From: Rhizobacter sp.
Lineage (GTDB): Bacteria; Pseudomonadota; Gammaproteobacteria; Burkholderiales; Burkholderiaceae_C
Assembly (NCBI GenBank): GCA_025350965.1
Contig: JANXWV010000011.1
Location: 1 to 64,000 of the forward strand
DNA: 64,000 nt
Direction: 5' to 3'
The translations under genes and the position numbers were made by a program. Positions 20,539 through 27,714 of this stretch are shown piece after piece. Position 1 is the first letter of the stretch; each line of letters starts with the position of its first letter. The notes under the pieces were generated by a model, which was not told where the DNA came from, made no database searches, and was given only the letters and a program-made list of their open reading frames with translations.

Positions 20539-20567
20539 CAGTTGTCGAAGCTTCGCGTAACTGTCAA
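20539..20567 (-). promoter_or_regulatory. operator-like palindrome and -35 element upstream of the peptide gene
   Basis: An imperfect dyad at 20539-20563 has outer arms CAGTT/AACTG and a perfect 10-bp centre, CGAAGCTTCG. On the minus strand a perfect TTGACA (-35) overlaps its upstream edge at 20562-20567, but no good -10 lies 16-18 bases on. Position (57 bases before the peptide ATG) and symmetry fit a binding site for the neighbouring LuxR-type regulator and an activator-dependent promoter. The 20-bp size of classical lux boxes is not matched exactly. Confidence 0.45.
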
Positions 20568-20717
20568 GTCTTACAGGGTGGGGGTTGACGCCGGACTCGG
20601 CGATGCCGCGACATATTTGGCGGTAGGAATCGACGGCCCGGCAAAACAGCAACAACGCCGAGGAATCTACACGCCGCAGCGCAGCGCGGCGTCACCAGAT
20701 GCGCCTGGACCGACTCA

Positions 20718-21431
20718 TCACCGAATCAGCCCGAGACGCAACGCCTTGAGAACCGCTTGGTGCTTGTTAACGCAGCCCAGCTTGTGGGTTGCATTGTTCA
20801 CATGCAACGCTGCCGTCCGTTCTGTGATGCCCAGGACGTTGCCCACCTCCCAGGCCGTCTTGCCTTCCATGGTCCAGCGCAGCGTTTCCAGCTCGCGTGG
20901 GGTCAATGACGGCGCGGCTGGGTCGGCGGACTTCGGCGTGAAGATACGCACCGCCGCATCCTGGGCGTGAACGGCAAAGAGCTGCAAGTCGGCAACCAGC
21001 CGGGTCAGCTCGCCGGGCTCGTTGGGCACGGGGCGATCACGATCAACGCCGAGGATGAAGTGGCGGCCCTCCGGCATGTGCAATGCCAGGCAAATGCCAT
21101 TCTGCAGACCAAAGCGCGCCTGCTCTTCCCACATATCGCCCATGCCGCTCTTCACGTAGGTTTGTTGCCCCCAGATGATGGGCACGCTCTGCCGCTTGCA
21201 ATGCTGCATCACCGGGTCGCGGCGGCCATTTTCCGGGTTGTCGACGGTCTCTTTGAACTGCCTCGGCGTGTTGTCAACCGAAATGAACTCAGCGTCGGCC
21301 AGCATGTGGTCGATAACCAAGGTTGCGGACACAGTGTCGAAACCCAGACGCTTTGAAAAGGCGACGACCTCTTGCCGAAACTCGTCTCGGTCCTGACTCT
21401 TCAACACCTCAGTGAATCCGCCGTGGAGCAT
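20718..21431 (-). CDS. LuxR-family regulator with diverged autoinducer-binding domain
   Basis: A 237-residue transcription factor: an autoinducer-binding domain (about 15-160) and a GerE-type helix-turn-helix (about 175-237, SLTPRELETLRW to HKLGCVNKHQA). In TraR numbering the pocket keeps D70-P71 (here D72-P73) and W85 (W87), but W57 is Phe (F59) and Y61 is Val (V63), both at the exact expected spacing. No luxI-type synthase is in the window, so it is a solo regulator. It lies 235 bases upstream of the peptide gene in the same direction and probably controls it. The ligand is unknown. Confidence 0.88.
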   Translation of the reverse strand: MLHGGFTEVLKSQDRDEFRQEVVAFSKRLGFDTVSATLVIDHMLADAEFISVDNTPRQFKETVDNPENGRRDPVMQHCKRQSVPIIWGQQTYVKSGMGDMWEEQARFGLQNGICLALHMPEGRHFILGVDRDRPVPNEPGELTRLVADLQLFAVHAQDAAVRIFTPKSADPAAPSLTPRELETLRWTMEGKTAWEVGNVLGITERTAALHVNNATHKLGCVNKHQAVLKALRLGLIR

Positions 21432-21596
21432 GCCGACCTTCAGTTTTTGCTGCGCACCACTTCACGATCACAGCACAAATGGTGCCTGACCCTGACAAGG
21501 TTGACAGATGGCAAACCGCTCTTCTCTCGCCACACTTGCGTACTTTCGATAATTTTGTGAGGGCTGATCATCGACGCCTCAAGGATCACCACGGCC

Positions 21597-21968
21597 ATGA
21601 CGCCTGCCTGGATAGTTTACGCATGGGCCCCCGTATTGTGGCAGGCCAGTTCTGCGCCAGAACTTCATCTCGTCCACCTCGGCACGCGAGTGTTGAATTT
21701 CGGAGACGAAGATTGCCCCAGCAGCGGCCAGACTCTCTGGGGCGACGAATCAGACAGCCATGCTGCCGGGGTGGCCTGGGATTGGGTGGAACTTCGCCGT
21801 GGGGTCGTGGCCATGTCCGACCCACTCGGCATGGTGACCAACCTGCGCCTGCTCGACGCGGACGGCGAGATCCTCAACCAGACGCAGGTGGCGGTTCATC
21901 TGCACCAGTTGGTGCACGCGCTGCCGTGGCAATCAGAAGTCACGCGCGCCTTGCGGGCACCGTCCTGA
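21597..21968 (+). CDS. hypothetical protein
   Basis: A 123-residue protein I do not recognise. It has an N-terminal hydrophobic stretch (residues 4-16, WIVYAWAPVLW) and then a soluble acidic part with LVHLGTRVLNFGDEDCP and SDPLGMVTNLRLLD, which read like real protein, unlike the overlapping frames. AAGGA lies 11 bases before the ATG, and GATAAT at about 21549-21554 may be its -10. It is divergent from the luxR-type gene; no function is assigned. Confidence 0.6.
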   Translation: MTPAWIVYAWAPVLWQASSAPELHLVHLGTRVLNFGDEDCPSSGQTLWGDESDSHAAGVAWDWVELRRGVVAMSDPLGMVTNLRLLDADGEILNQTQVAVHLHQLVHALPWQSEVTRALRAPS

Positions 21969-22137
21969 ATGCCAATTGCGTCACAAACGAGTCATCCGTC
22001 ACGACCAGACCGATCCTGGCCTAGGAACAACCCTCGCCGACAGGCGCTTGGCGACTCTGACCGCGCACAAGCGCATATCCTTCGCCTGACGAGTTGCGGC
22101 AAAGATCTGCAGCCTTCATAACCAGAGTCGTTGCGCC

Positions 22138-22425
22138 ATGAAAGAGTACCGGTTGTCGTCCTGGCCGCAATTGCGGCCGCCGTTTGACCGCATCGCGTAC
22201 CGCCGAATGTTGAGCGACATGTCGCATCGCTACGTGTCCATCGCCCAGCTCGCGCTGTCCAGCGGCATTCGCCGGCAAGAGGTGCGTCAATTCCTAGACA
22301 TGCTAGGCGCCCGCGGGATTGTCATCGAACGCGACGCGAGCCTGCCCGACTCTTTGTTCGGTTCGCTGCGCCCGCTAGGCGGGTGGCTCAAGCGCGCGCT
22401 GGCGTCGTCGCATACCGAACGTTGA
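22138..22425 (+). CDS. small hypothetical protein with a possible winged-helix fold
   Basis: A 95-residue basic protein. Residues 30-65 (SHRYVSIAQLALSSGIRRQEVRQFLDMLGARGIVIERD) have the pattern of a helix-turn-helix with a following wing, so it may bind DNA. It lies 89 bases before nasT in the same direction, which suggests but does not prove a role with the nitrate genes. No specific family is recognised. Confidence 0.62.
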   Translation: MKEYRLSSWPQLRPPFDRIAYRRMLSDMSHRYVSIAQLALSSGIRRQEVRQFLDMLGARGIVIERDASLPDSLFGSLRPLGGWLKRALASSHTER

Positions 22426-22514
22426 CCAGCTGAAGGCCAATTCGGCCCGGCTTTCGACGGGGGTAGGCCGGCCGCGTCCGCCTCGACTGGCTTGATTGTT
22501 GCGAGCTTCAAGGC

Positions 22515-23147
22515 ATGTCGTCCGTCGAGGCTTTGCGTATTGTGATCGTGGCGCCAGATTCCCTGGCGCTGGACCGGGCCGACCCGATGGCCGAATCGGA
22601 AGCGCGGCGTTCGCGCGAACTTCGCATCGGCCTGCTGCAAAACGGCTGCAACATCGTTGCCGTGCTGCCGGCCGATGTGTTTTTGCCCGACCGCCTGGCG
22701 CAGATCGGGCCTGACATGATCATCGTGGACGCCGAGAGCCAGGCCCGCGACACGCTCGAGCACGTCGTCATGGCCACGCGCGATGCGCGCCGGCCCATCG
22801 TGCTGTTCACCGAAGACAACGACACCACGCACGTGCGTGACGCCATTGCCGCAGGCGTGACCGCCTACGTGGTGGCCGGGCTTGCACCAGATCGGGTCAG
22901 GCCCGTGCTCGATGTGGCGCTCGCACGGTTTCAGCACGAAGAAAGCATGCGGCGCGAACTCGCCGATGCGCGCAGCCAGCTGTCCGAGCGCAAGGCGATC
23001 GACCGCGCCAAGGGGCTGCTGATGCAGCGCCAGAGCCTCAGCGAGGAAGCCGCCTACGCCCGCCTGCGCAAAGCGGCGATGGACAAGGGGTTGAAGGTCG
23101 CCGAGGTGGCGCAGCGCATCCTCGACGTTGCCGATCTGCTGGGCTGA
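22515..23147 (+). CDS. nasT: ANTAR-domain response regulator, NasT-like antiterminator
   Basis: A 210-residue protein with a receiver-like domain (about 8-135, phosphoacceptor-like Asp in MIIVDAES), a short coiled coil and a C-terminal ANTAR RNA-binding domain (KAIDRAKGLLMQRQSLSEEAAYARLRK). NasT proteins bind paired hexaloop hairpins in nitrate-gene leaders and prevent termination; such a leader follows directly at 23207-23331. The usual partner, the nitrate sensor NasS, is not encoded beside it. Confidence 0.9.
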   Translation: MSSVEALRIVIVAPDSLALDRADPMAESEARRSRELRIGLLQNGCNIVAVLPADVFLPDRLAQIGPDMIIVDAESQARDTLEHVVMATRDARRPIVLFTEDNDTTHVRDAIAAGVTAYVVAGLAPDRVRPVLDVALARFQHEESMRRELADARSQLSERKAIDRAKGLLMQRQSLSEEAAYARLRKAAMDKGLKVAEVAQRILDVADLLG

Positions 23148-23178
23148 AACGCTGCGACGTACGGTGAAGCGGACACGC

Positions 23179-23194
23179 TGGCACGCGCATTGCT
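23179..23194 (+). promoter_or_regulatory. sigma-54 promoter of the nrt operon
   Basis: TGGCACG-N4-TTGCT matches the -24/-12 sigma-54 consensus exactly. It lies 31 bases after the nasT stop and about 12 bases before the predicted start of the nrtA leader, which suggests nitrogen control through NtrC. Confidence 0.8.
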
Positions 23195-23206
23195 AACCAT
23201 TCTCTG

Positions 23207-23331
23207 AGGGTCAACGGCGACCTTCAATTTTCAAAACAGTGCACCAAAGAAGGTGTGCTCACATCGGACGACGGCGTCCCCACGAATCTGGCCTCACGGC
23301 CGGCAATGTGCGGGCGCCATTTTTGTTTTTG
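23207..23331 (+). promoter_or_regulatory. ANTAR-type antitermination leader of nrtA (two hexaloop hairpins plus terminator)
   Basis: Hairpin 1: 6-bp stem AGGGTC/GACCTT with hexaloop AACGGC (23207-23224). Hairpin 2: 8-bp stem AGTGCACC/GGTGTGCT with hexaloop AAAGAA (23238-23259). Both loops have A at position 1 and G at position 4, the signature of ANTAR-bound RNAs, and are 13 bases apart. They are followed by a GC-rich terminator, GGCGTCCC (23273-23280) with GGGCGCC (23312-23318), and a run ATTTTTGTTTTTG. nrtA begins 58 bases later. NasT binding is inferred. Confidence 0.8.
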
Positions 23332-23388
23332 TACTTCGCCATATTGAGCCCATTCATGACGCACAGCCTACTCAACGGGAAGCCCAAC

Positions 23389-24612
23389 ATGAGCCGCCGC
23401 AACCTGATCAAGGCCGCTGCCGCCACCAGCGCCGCCGGCGTGGTGCCCGGCTTGCAGTCTGCCGTCTATGCGCAAGGGTCCGACAAGCCCGAGAAGGAAG
23501 AGGTCCGTATTGGCTTCATCCCGCTGACCGACTGTGCGTCGGTTGTCATGGCCTCGGTGCTGGGCTTCGACAAGAAGTACGGCGTGAAGATCGTGGCGAC
23601 CAAGGAAGCCTCATGGGCCGGCGTGCGTGACAAGCTCGTCAACGGCGAGCTCGACATGGCGCACGTTCTTTACGGCCTGGTGTACGGCGTGCACTTAGGG
23701 CTGGGCGGCCCGAAGAAGGACATGGCGGTGTTGATGACGCTCAACAACAACGGCCAGGCGATCACGCTGTCGAAGAAACTCGCCGACAAGGGCGCAGTCG
23801 ACGGCCCGAGCCTGGCCAAGCTGATGGCGACCGACAAGCGCGAGTACACCTTCGCGCAGACCTTCCCCACCGGCACGCACGCGATGTGGCTGTACTACTG
23901 GATGGCCGCCGCAGGCATCAACCCCATCAAGGACGCCAAGGTCATCACCGTACCGCCGCCGCAGATGGTGGCTAACATGCGCGTGGGCAACATGGACGGC
24001 TACTGCGTGGGCGAGCCCTGGAACCACCGCGCCATCGTCGATGGCATCGGCGTCACGGCCATCACCACGCAGGACATCTGGAAAGACCACCCGGAAAAAG
24101 TGCTCGGCACCACCGACGACTTCGTCAAGAAGTACCCCAACACGGCGCGCGCCGTGGTCATGGCCATTCTGGAAGCCGGCCGCTGGATCGACGCCGGCCT
24201 GCAGAACAAGAACAAGATGGCCGACACCATTGCCGACAAGAGCTATGTGAACACCAGCGTCGACGTCATCAATCAGCGCATTCTCGGCCGCTACCAGAAC
24301 GGCATGGGCAAGACCTGGGACGACCCGAACTACATGAAGTTCTTCAACGACGGCGCGGTGAACTTCCCGTACCTGTCGGACGGCATGTGGTTCCTCACAC
24401 AGCACAAACGCTGGGGCTTGTTGAAGGAGCACCCGGACTACCTGGGCGTGGCCAAGCAGATCAACAAGATCGATCTCTACAAGCAGGCTGCCGCACAGCT
24501 GAAGGTCAGTGTCCCGAAGGATGTGATGCGAACCAGCAAGCTGATGGACGGCGTGGTCTGGGACGGCAAGGACCCGAAGAAGTACGCCGACAGCTTCGCG
24601 ATCAAAGCCTGA
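23389..24612 (+). CDS. nrtA: nitrate ABC transporter substrate-binding protein
   Basis: A 407-residue CmpA/NrtA-family binding protein that delivers nitrate (or nitrite/cyanate) to the permease. It starts with a twin-arginine signal (SRRNLIKAAAA to VYAQG), so it is exported folded to the periplasm; this separates it from cytoplasmic NasS. The ATG at 23389 has GGGAAG just upstream; an in-frame ATG at 23356 would add 11 residues. It is the first gene after the sigma-54 promoter and attenuator leader. Confidence 0.9.
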   Translation: MSRRNLIKAAAATSAAGVVPGLQSAVYAQGSDKPEKEEVRIGFIPLTDCASVVMASVLGFDKKYGVKIVATKEASWAGVRDKLVNGELDMAHVLYGLVYGVHLGLGGPKKDMAVLMTLNNNGQAITLSKKLADKGAVDGPSLAKLMATDKREYTFAQTFPTGTHAMWLYYWMAAAGINPIKDAKVITVPPPQMVANMRVGNMDGYCVGEPWNHRAIVDGIGVTAITTQDIWKDHPEKVLGTTDDFVKKYPNTARAVVMAILEAGRWIDAGLQNKNKMADTIADKSYVNTSVDVINQRILGRYQNGMGKTWDDPNYMKFFNDGAVNFPYLSDGMWFLTQHKRWGLLKEHPDYLGVAKQINKIDLYKQAAAQLKVSVPKDVMRTSKLMDGVVWDGKDPKKYADSFAIKA

Positions 24613-24635
24613 ACCCCGAGACCCCGGAGAACACC

Positions 24636-25550
24636 ATGGTCAGTGCCGTCTTCCACACTTCGCTCGACACACGCGCCGCGAGCGCGCAGGCCCCAGCCGT
24701 CATCGGCGCGCGCCCCCGCGCTGCGGCTGCTCCGCTGGCGCCGGCCCCACAGTCGGCGCCACGCCGGCCCGGCTTCGACTGGCGCGGCATGCTGCGCAAG
24801 GTGCTGCCACCCATTGCCGGTATCGCCTTGCTGGTTGGCATCTGGGCGCTGGCAACGATCAACAGCACCACGTTCCCCACGCCGGCAGCCACCTTCGTGG
24901 AGGCCATCAAGGTCTTCTCCGACCCGTTCTACAGCAAAGGTCCGAACGACCAGGGCATCGGCTGGAACATCCTGTTCTCGCTCGAGCGCGTGGCGGTCGG
25001 CTTCGGCCTGGCGGCGCTGGTGGGCATTCCGCTCGGCTTCATCATCGGCCGCTTCGAGTTCGCGAACAGCATGGTCGCGCCGATCATCAGCCTGCTCAAG
25101 CCGGTGTCGCCGCTGGCGTGGCTGCCGATCGGGCTGTTGGTGTTCAAGGCCGCCAACCCGGCGGCCATCTGGACGATCTTCATCTGCTCGATCTGGCCGA
25201 TGGTGGTGAACACCGCCGTGGGCGTGCAGCGTGTGCCGAGCGACTACCTCAACGTGGCGCGCGTGCTCAACCTGTCGGAGTGGAAGATCGTCACCAAGAT
25301 CCTGTTCCCGGCCGTGCTGCCCTACATGCTGACCGGTGTGCGCCTGAGCGTGGGCACCGCTTGGCTCGTGATCGTGGCGGCCGAGATGCTCACCGGCGGC
25401 GTGGGCATCGGCTTCTGGGTCTGGGACGAATGGAACAACCTGAACGTGAAGCACATCCTGATCGCCATCCTGGTGATCGGCGTGGTCGGCCTGCTGCTCG
25501 AATGGGCGCTGATCGCGGTGGCCAAACGTTTCAGTTACGACGAAGTCTGA
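24636..25550 (+). CDS. nrtB: nitrate ABC transporter permease
   Basis: A 304-residue inner-membrane permease. A Pro/Ala-rich cytoplasmic N-terminus of about 45 residues precedes six predicted helices; the ATPase-contact (EAA-type) loop is near NVARVLNLSEWKIVTKILFPAVLPYMLTG. The start at 24636 lies 23 bases after nrtA. A longer frame from 24387 overlaps nrtA and is rejected. Confidence 0.93.
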   Translation: MVSAVFHTSLDTRAASAQAPAVIGARPRAAAAPLAPAPQSAPRRPGFDWRGMLRKVLPPIAGIALLVGIWALATINSTTFPTPAATFVEAIKVFSDPFYSKGPNDQGIGWNILFSLERVAVGFGLAALVGIPLGFIIGRFEFANSMVAPIISLLKPVSPLAWLPIGLLVFKAANPAAIWTIFICSIWPMVVNTAVGVQRVPSDYLNVARVLNLSEWKIVTKILFPAVLPYMLTGVRLSVGTAWLVIVAAEMLTGGVGIGFWVWDEWNNLNVKHILIAILVIGVVGLLLEWALIAVAKRFSYDEV

Positions 25551-25563
25551 GGTACATCCCATC

Positions 25564-26361
25564 ATGAAGAACTTCATTCAAGTGCAGAACGCCGAAATGG
25601 TGTTCAACACCAAGAAGGGCCGGTTCCATGCGCTGCGCGAGATCGACCTCTCGGTCGCCAAGGGCGAGTTCGTCACGCTGATCGGCCACTCGGGCTGCGG
25701 CAAGTCGACGCTGTTGAACCTCATCGCCGGACTCACGCTGCCCACCAGCGGCGTGCTGCTCTGCGACAACCGCGAAATCGCCGCACCCGGCCCCGAGCGC
25801 GGCGTGGTGTTCCAGAACCACTCGCTGCTGCCGTGGCTCACCTGCTTCGAGAACGTGCACCTCGCGGTCGAACGCGTGTTCGGCGCCACTGAATCGGCAG
25901 CGCAATTGCGCACGCGCACCAACGCGGCGCTCGAACTTGTCAACATGGGGCACGCCACCACGAAGCGCCCGCACGAGATCTCGGGTGGCATGAAGCAGCG
26001 CGTGGGCATCGCCCGGGCGCTGGCGATGGAACCGAAGGTGTTGCTGATGGACGAGCCCTTCGGCGCGCTCGACGCCCTAACCCGCGCGCACCTTCAAGAC
26101 GAGTTGCTGAAGATCGTTGCGCGCACCCAGAGCACGGTCGTGATGGTGACGCACGATGTCGACGAAGCGGTGCTGCTCTCCGACCGCATCGTGATGATGA
26201 CGAACGGCCCGGCTGCAACCATCGGCGAGATCCTGCACGTTGACCTGGCGCGCCCGCGCAACCGCGTCGAACTGGCCGAAGACCCGCACTACACGCACTT
26301 CCGCAAGGCCGTTCTCGACTTCCTGTACACCCGCCACGGCCACGTCGAACAGGCAGCATGA
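25564..26361 (+). CDS. nrtD: nitrate ABC transporter ATP-binding protein
   Basis: A 265-residue ATPase: Walker A GHSGCGKST, Q-loop VVFQNHSLLPW, signature EISGGMKQRVGIARAL, Walker B VLLMDEPFGALD and the switch His in VTHDVDEA. It energises NrtA-NrtB uptake. It follows nrtB by 13 bases and is followed after a single base by the GTG of the GAF gene. Confidence 0.94.
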   Translation: MKNFIQVQNAEMVFNTKKGRFHALREIDLSVAKGEFVTLIGHSGCGKSTLLNLIAGLTLPTSGVLLCDNREIAAPGPERGVVFQNHSLLPWLTCFENVHLAVERVFGATESAAQLRTRTNAALELVNMGHATTKRPHEISGGMKQRVGIARALAMEPKVLLMDEPFGALDALTRAHLQDELLKIVARTQSTVVMVTHDVDEAVLLSDRIVMMTNGPAATIGEILHVDLARPRNRVELAEDPHYTHFRKAVLDFLYTRHGHVEQAA

Positions 26362-26362
26362 C

Positions 26363-27313
26363 GTGAGCGGCGCCAAGACCTTCATTCGCGCCATCGAAGT
26401 CTGGGTGCCCAGCACCCGGCGCAACACGCTCGAGTTCAGCGGCGGCCTCTACGGCACGGCATCGCGCTTCGGCGACCTCAGCAGTGCGTGGGTCTTCGAG
26501 CATGGCCAGGGCCTGCCCGGCCAAGCCTGGGCTCAAGGGCGCCCGATCATTCTCAAGACGTTCGAAGGCTCGTACTTCCAGCGCACCGAACTCGCGCACG
26601 CCGAGGGCATCACCTGCGGCATCGCGGTGCCCATCTACGCGGGCGACTTCCTGACCTCGGTGCTCGTGATGTTCTGCGGCGACGACCAAGACCACGCCGG
26701 TGCCATCGAGTTGTGGCAGAACGACCCCGCCGAGTCGAACGACTTGAAGCTCGTCGACGGCTACTACGGCACCACCGCAGAGACCTTCGAGTTCATGTCT
26801 CGCCGCACCACCTTCCGGCGCGGCAGCGGCCTGCCGGGCCTGGCCTGGGAAGCCGGTGCGCCGGTGTTCTTCGAAGACCTGGGCCACTCGGCGCGTTTCC
26901 TGCGCGCCGACACGGCCTTGAAGGTCGGCATCAACCGCGGCTACGCGATCCCGTGCCCGGTGCAGTCGGCGCAGAACTACGTCATGACGTTCCTGTCCGC
27001 GCTCGGCACGCCCATCGCTCGGCGCTTCGAGCTGTGGTTACCCAACGCCACGCGTGAGCACCTGGTGTTCGAGGGCGGATTCTGCGAAGCCATCGGCGTG
27101 CTCGGCCCCGCCGCGCACCCCGCCCCGGTGGCACGCGGCCAGGGGACGATCGGCCGTGCCTTCCTCACCGGCGTACCGGCCATCTGCCGCCAGGTGGCGG
27201 CCGAGCCCGACGCGGCTGGCGCATCCGCTGCCGAAGTGGGCCTCACGTCGTTCGCGGCGATACCGGTGATTGGCGAAGGCCGGCTCTCGGCGGTCGTGGC
27301 CTGGTATTTCTGA
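26363..27313 (+). CDS. three-module GAF-like protein of the nitrate operon
   Basis: A 316-residue cytoplasmic protein made of three related modules of about 100 residues (about 8-106, 113-212 and 219-316). Each begins with an ELW-type strand (IEVWVP, IELWQN, FELWLP), continues to G-G-[LYF]-[YC] and then a GxGLPGxAW or GxGTIGRAF helix, typical of GAF domains. There is no output domain, so it may be a ligand sensor acting on a partner. The start is GTG at 26363, one base after nrtD. Its position suggests a role in sensing nitrate or nitrogen status. Confidence 0.78.
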   Translation: MSGAKTFIRAIEVWVPSTRRNTLEFSGGLYGTASRFGDLSSAWVFEHGQGLPGQAWAQGRPIILKTFEGSYFQRTELAHAEGITCGIAVPIYAGDFLTSVLVMFCGDDQDHAGAIELWQNDPAESNDLKLVDGYYGTTAETFEFMSRRTTFRRGSGLPGLAWEAGAPVFFEDLGHSARFLRADTALKVGINRGYAIPCPVQSAQNYVMTFLSALGTPIARRFELWLPNATREHLVFEGGFCEAIGVLGPAAHPAPVARGQGTIGRAFLTGVPAICRQVAAEPDAAGASAAEVGLTSFAAIPVIGEGRLSAVVAWYF

Positions 27314-27502
27314 CGGTTGTTCTGAAGAACCGTCACGGTCGCCTGCGGTGCCAGCCGCCGGCCGTGCGGTCTCTTCGCATCCGCATTGCATCGACGCGGC
27401 GCATACACCGCGTTTACACCCCGCGCCACAACTTTTAGACCGTTCTTGCGCGCCGCTTCCTAAGCTCCATCCCATCGCATTCATCGCCATTGGGGGAGCT
27501 TC

Positions 27503-27610
27503 ATGGAACTGCTCTGGATCGTCCTGTTCGTCTTCATGTGCGCCGGCATCGGCTGGTTTCTGATCGCCTGCGATCACCTGCGCGCAGAGCGCAAGCCCAC
27601 CCGTCACTGA
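27503..27610 (+). CDS. 35-residue membrane microprotein preceding kdpF
   Basis: [19 protein letters not shown] begins a single hydrophobic helix, followed by [17 protein letters not shown] strong GGGGGAG Shine-Dalgarno lies just before the ATG, and the stop is 14 bases before kdpF. Small proteins with a helix and a CD-x-L motif in front of kdpF are, from memory, common in Kdp operons but usually unannotated. A role in assembling or tuning KdpFABC is inferred only from position. Confidence 0.65.
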   Translation: MELLWIVLFVFMCAGIGWFLIACDHLRAERKPTRH

Positions 27611-27624
27611 CCCGGAGCCCACCC

Positions 27625-27714
27625 ATGTACGGCATGTATTGGCTCGGCGGCGCGGTGACTGCGCTGCTCTTCGTGTACCTCGTGATTGCGCTGGTGCGCG
27701 CAGAGGATTTCTGA
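27625..27714 (+). CDS. kdpF: K+-transporting ATPase subunit F
   Basis: A 29-residue single-helix peptide ending in [13 protein letters not shown], close in length and tail to E. coli KdpF (YLVYALINAEAF). It stabilises the KdpFABC complex. Its TGA overlaps the kdpA ATG by one base. Confidence 0.88.
   Translation: MYGMYWLGGAVTALLFVYLVIALVRAEDF

Noticed and set aside
20562-20567. Constitutive sigma-70 promoter for the peptide gene
   Set aside because: The TTGACA is perfect but the hexamers 16-18 bases on do not resemble TATAAT, so an unaided promoter is not supported.
16885-21600. Mobile element carrying the peptide cluster
   Set aside because: No integrase, transposase, terminal repeat or attachment site was found; horizontal origin remains only a possibility.
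26240-26362. ATG start of the GAF gene inside nrtD
   Set aside because: Would overlap nrtD by over 120 bases with shadow-like residues; the GTG at 26363 fits operon spacing.
27311-27332. Terminator after the GAF gene (ACGG...CCGT inverted repeat)
   Set aside because: The stem needs a bulge and there is no T run; left unannotated.
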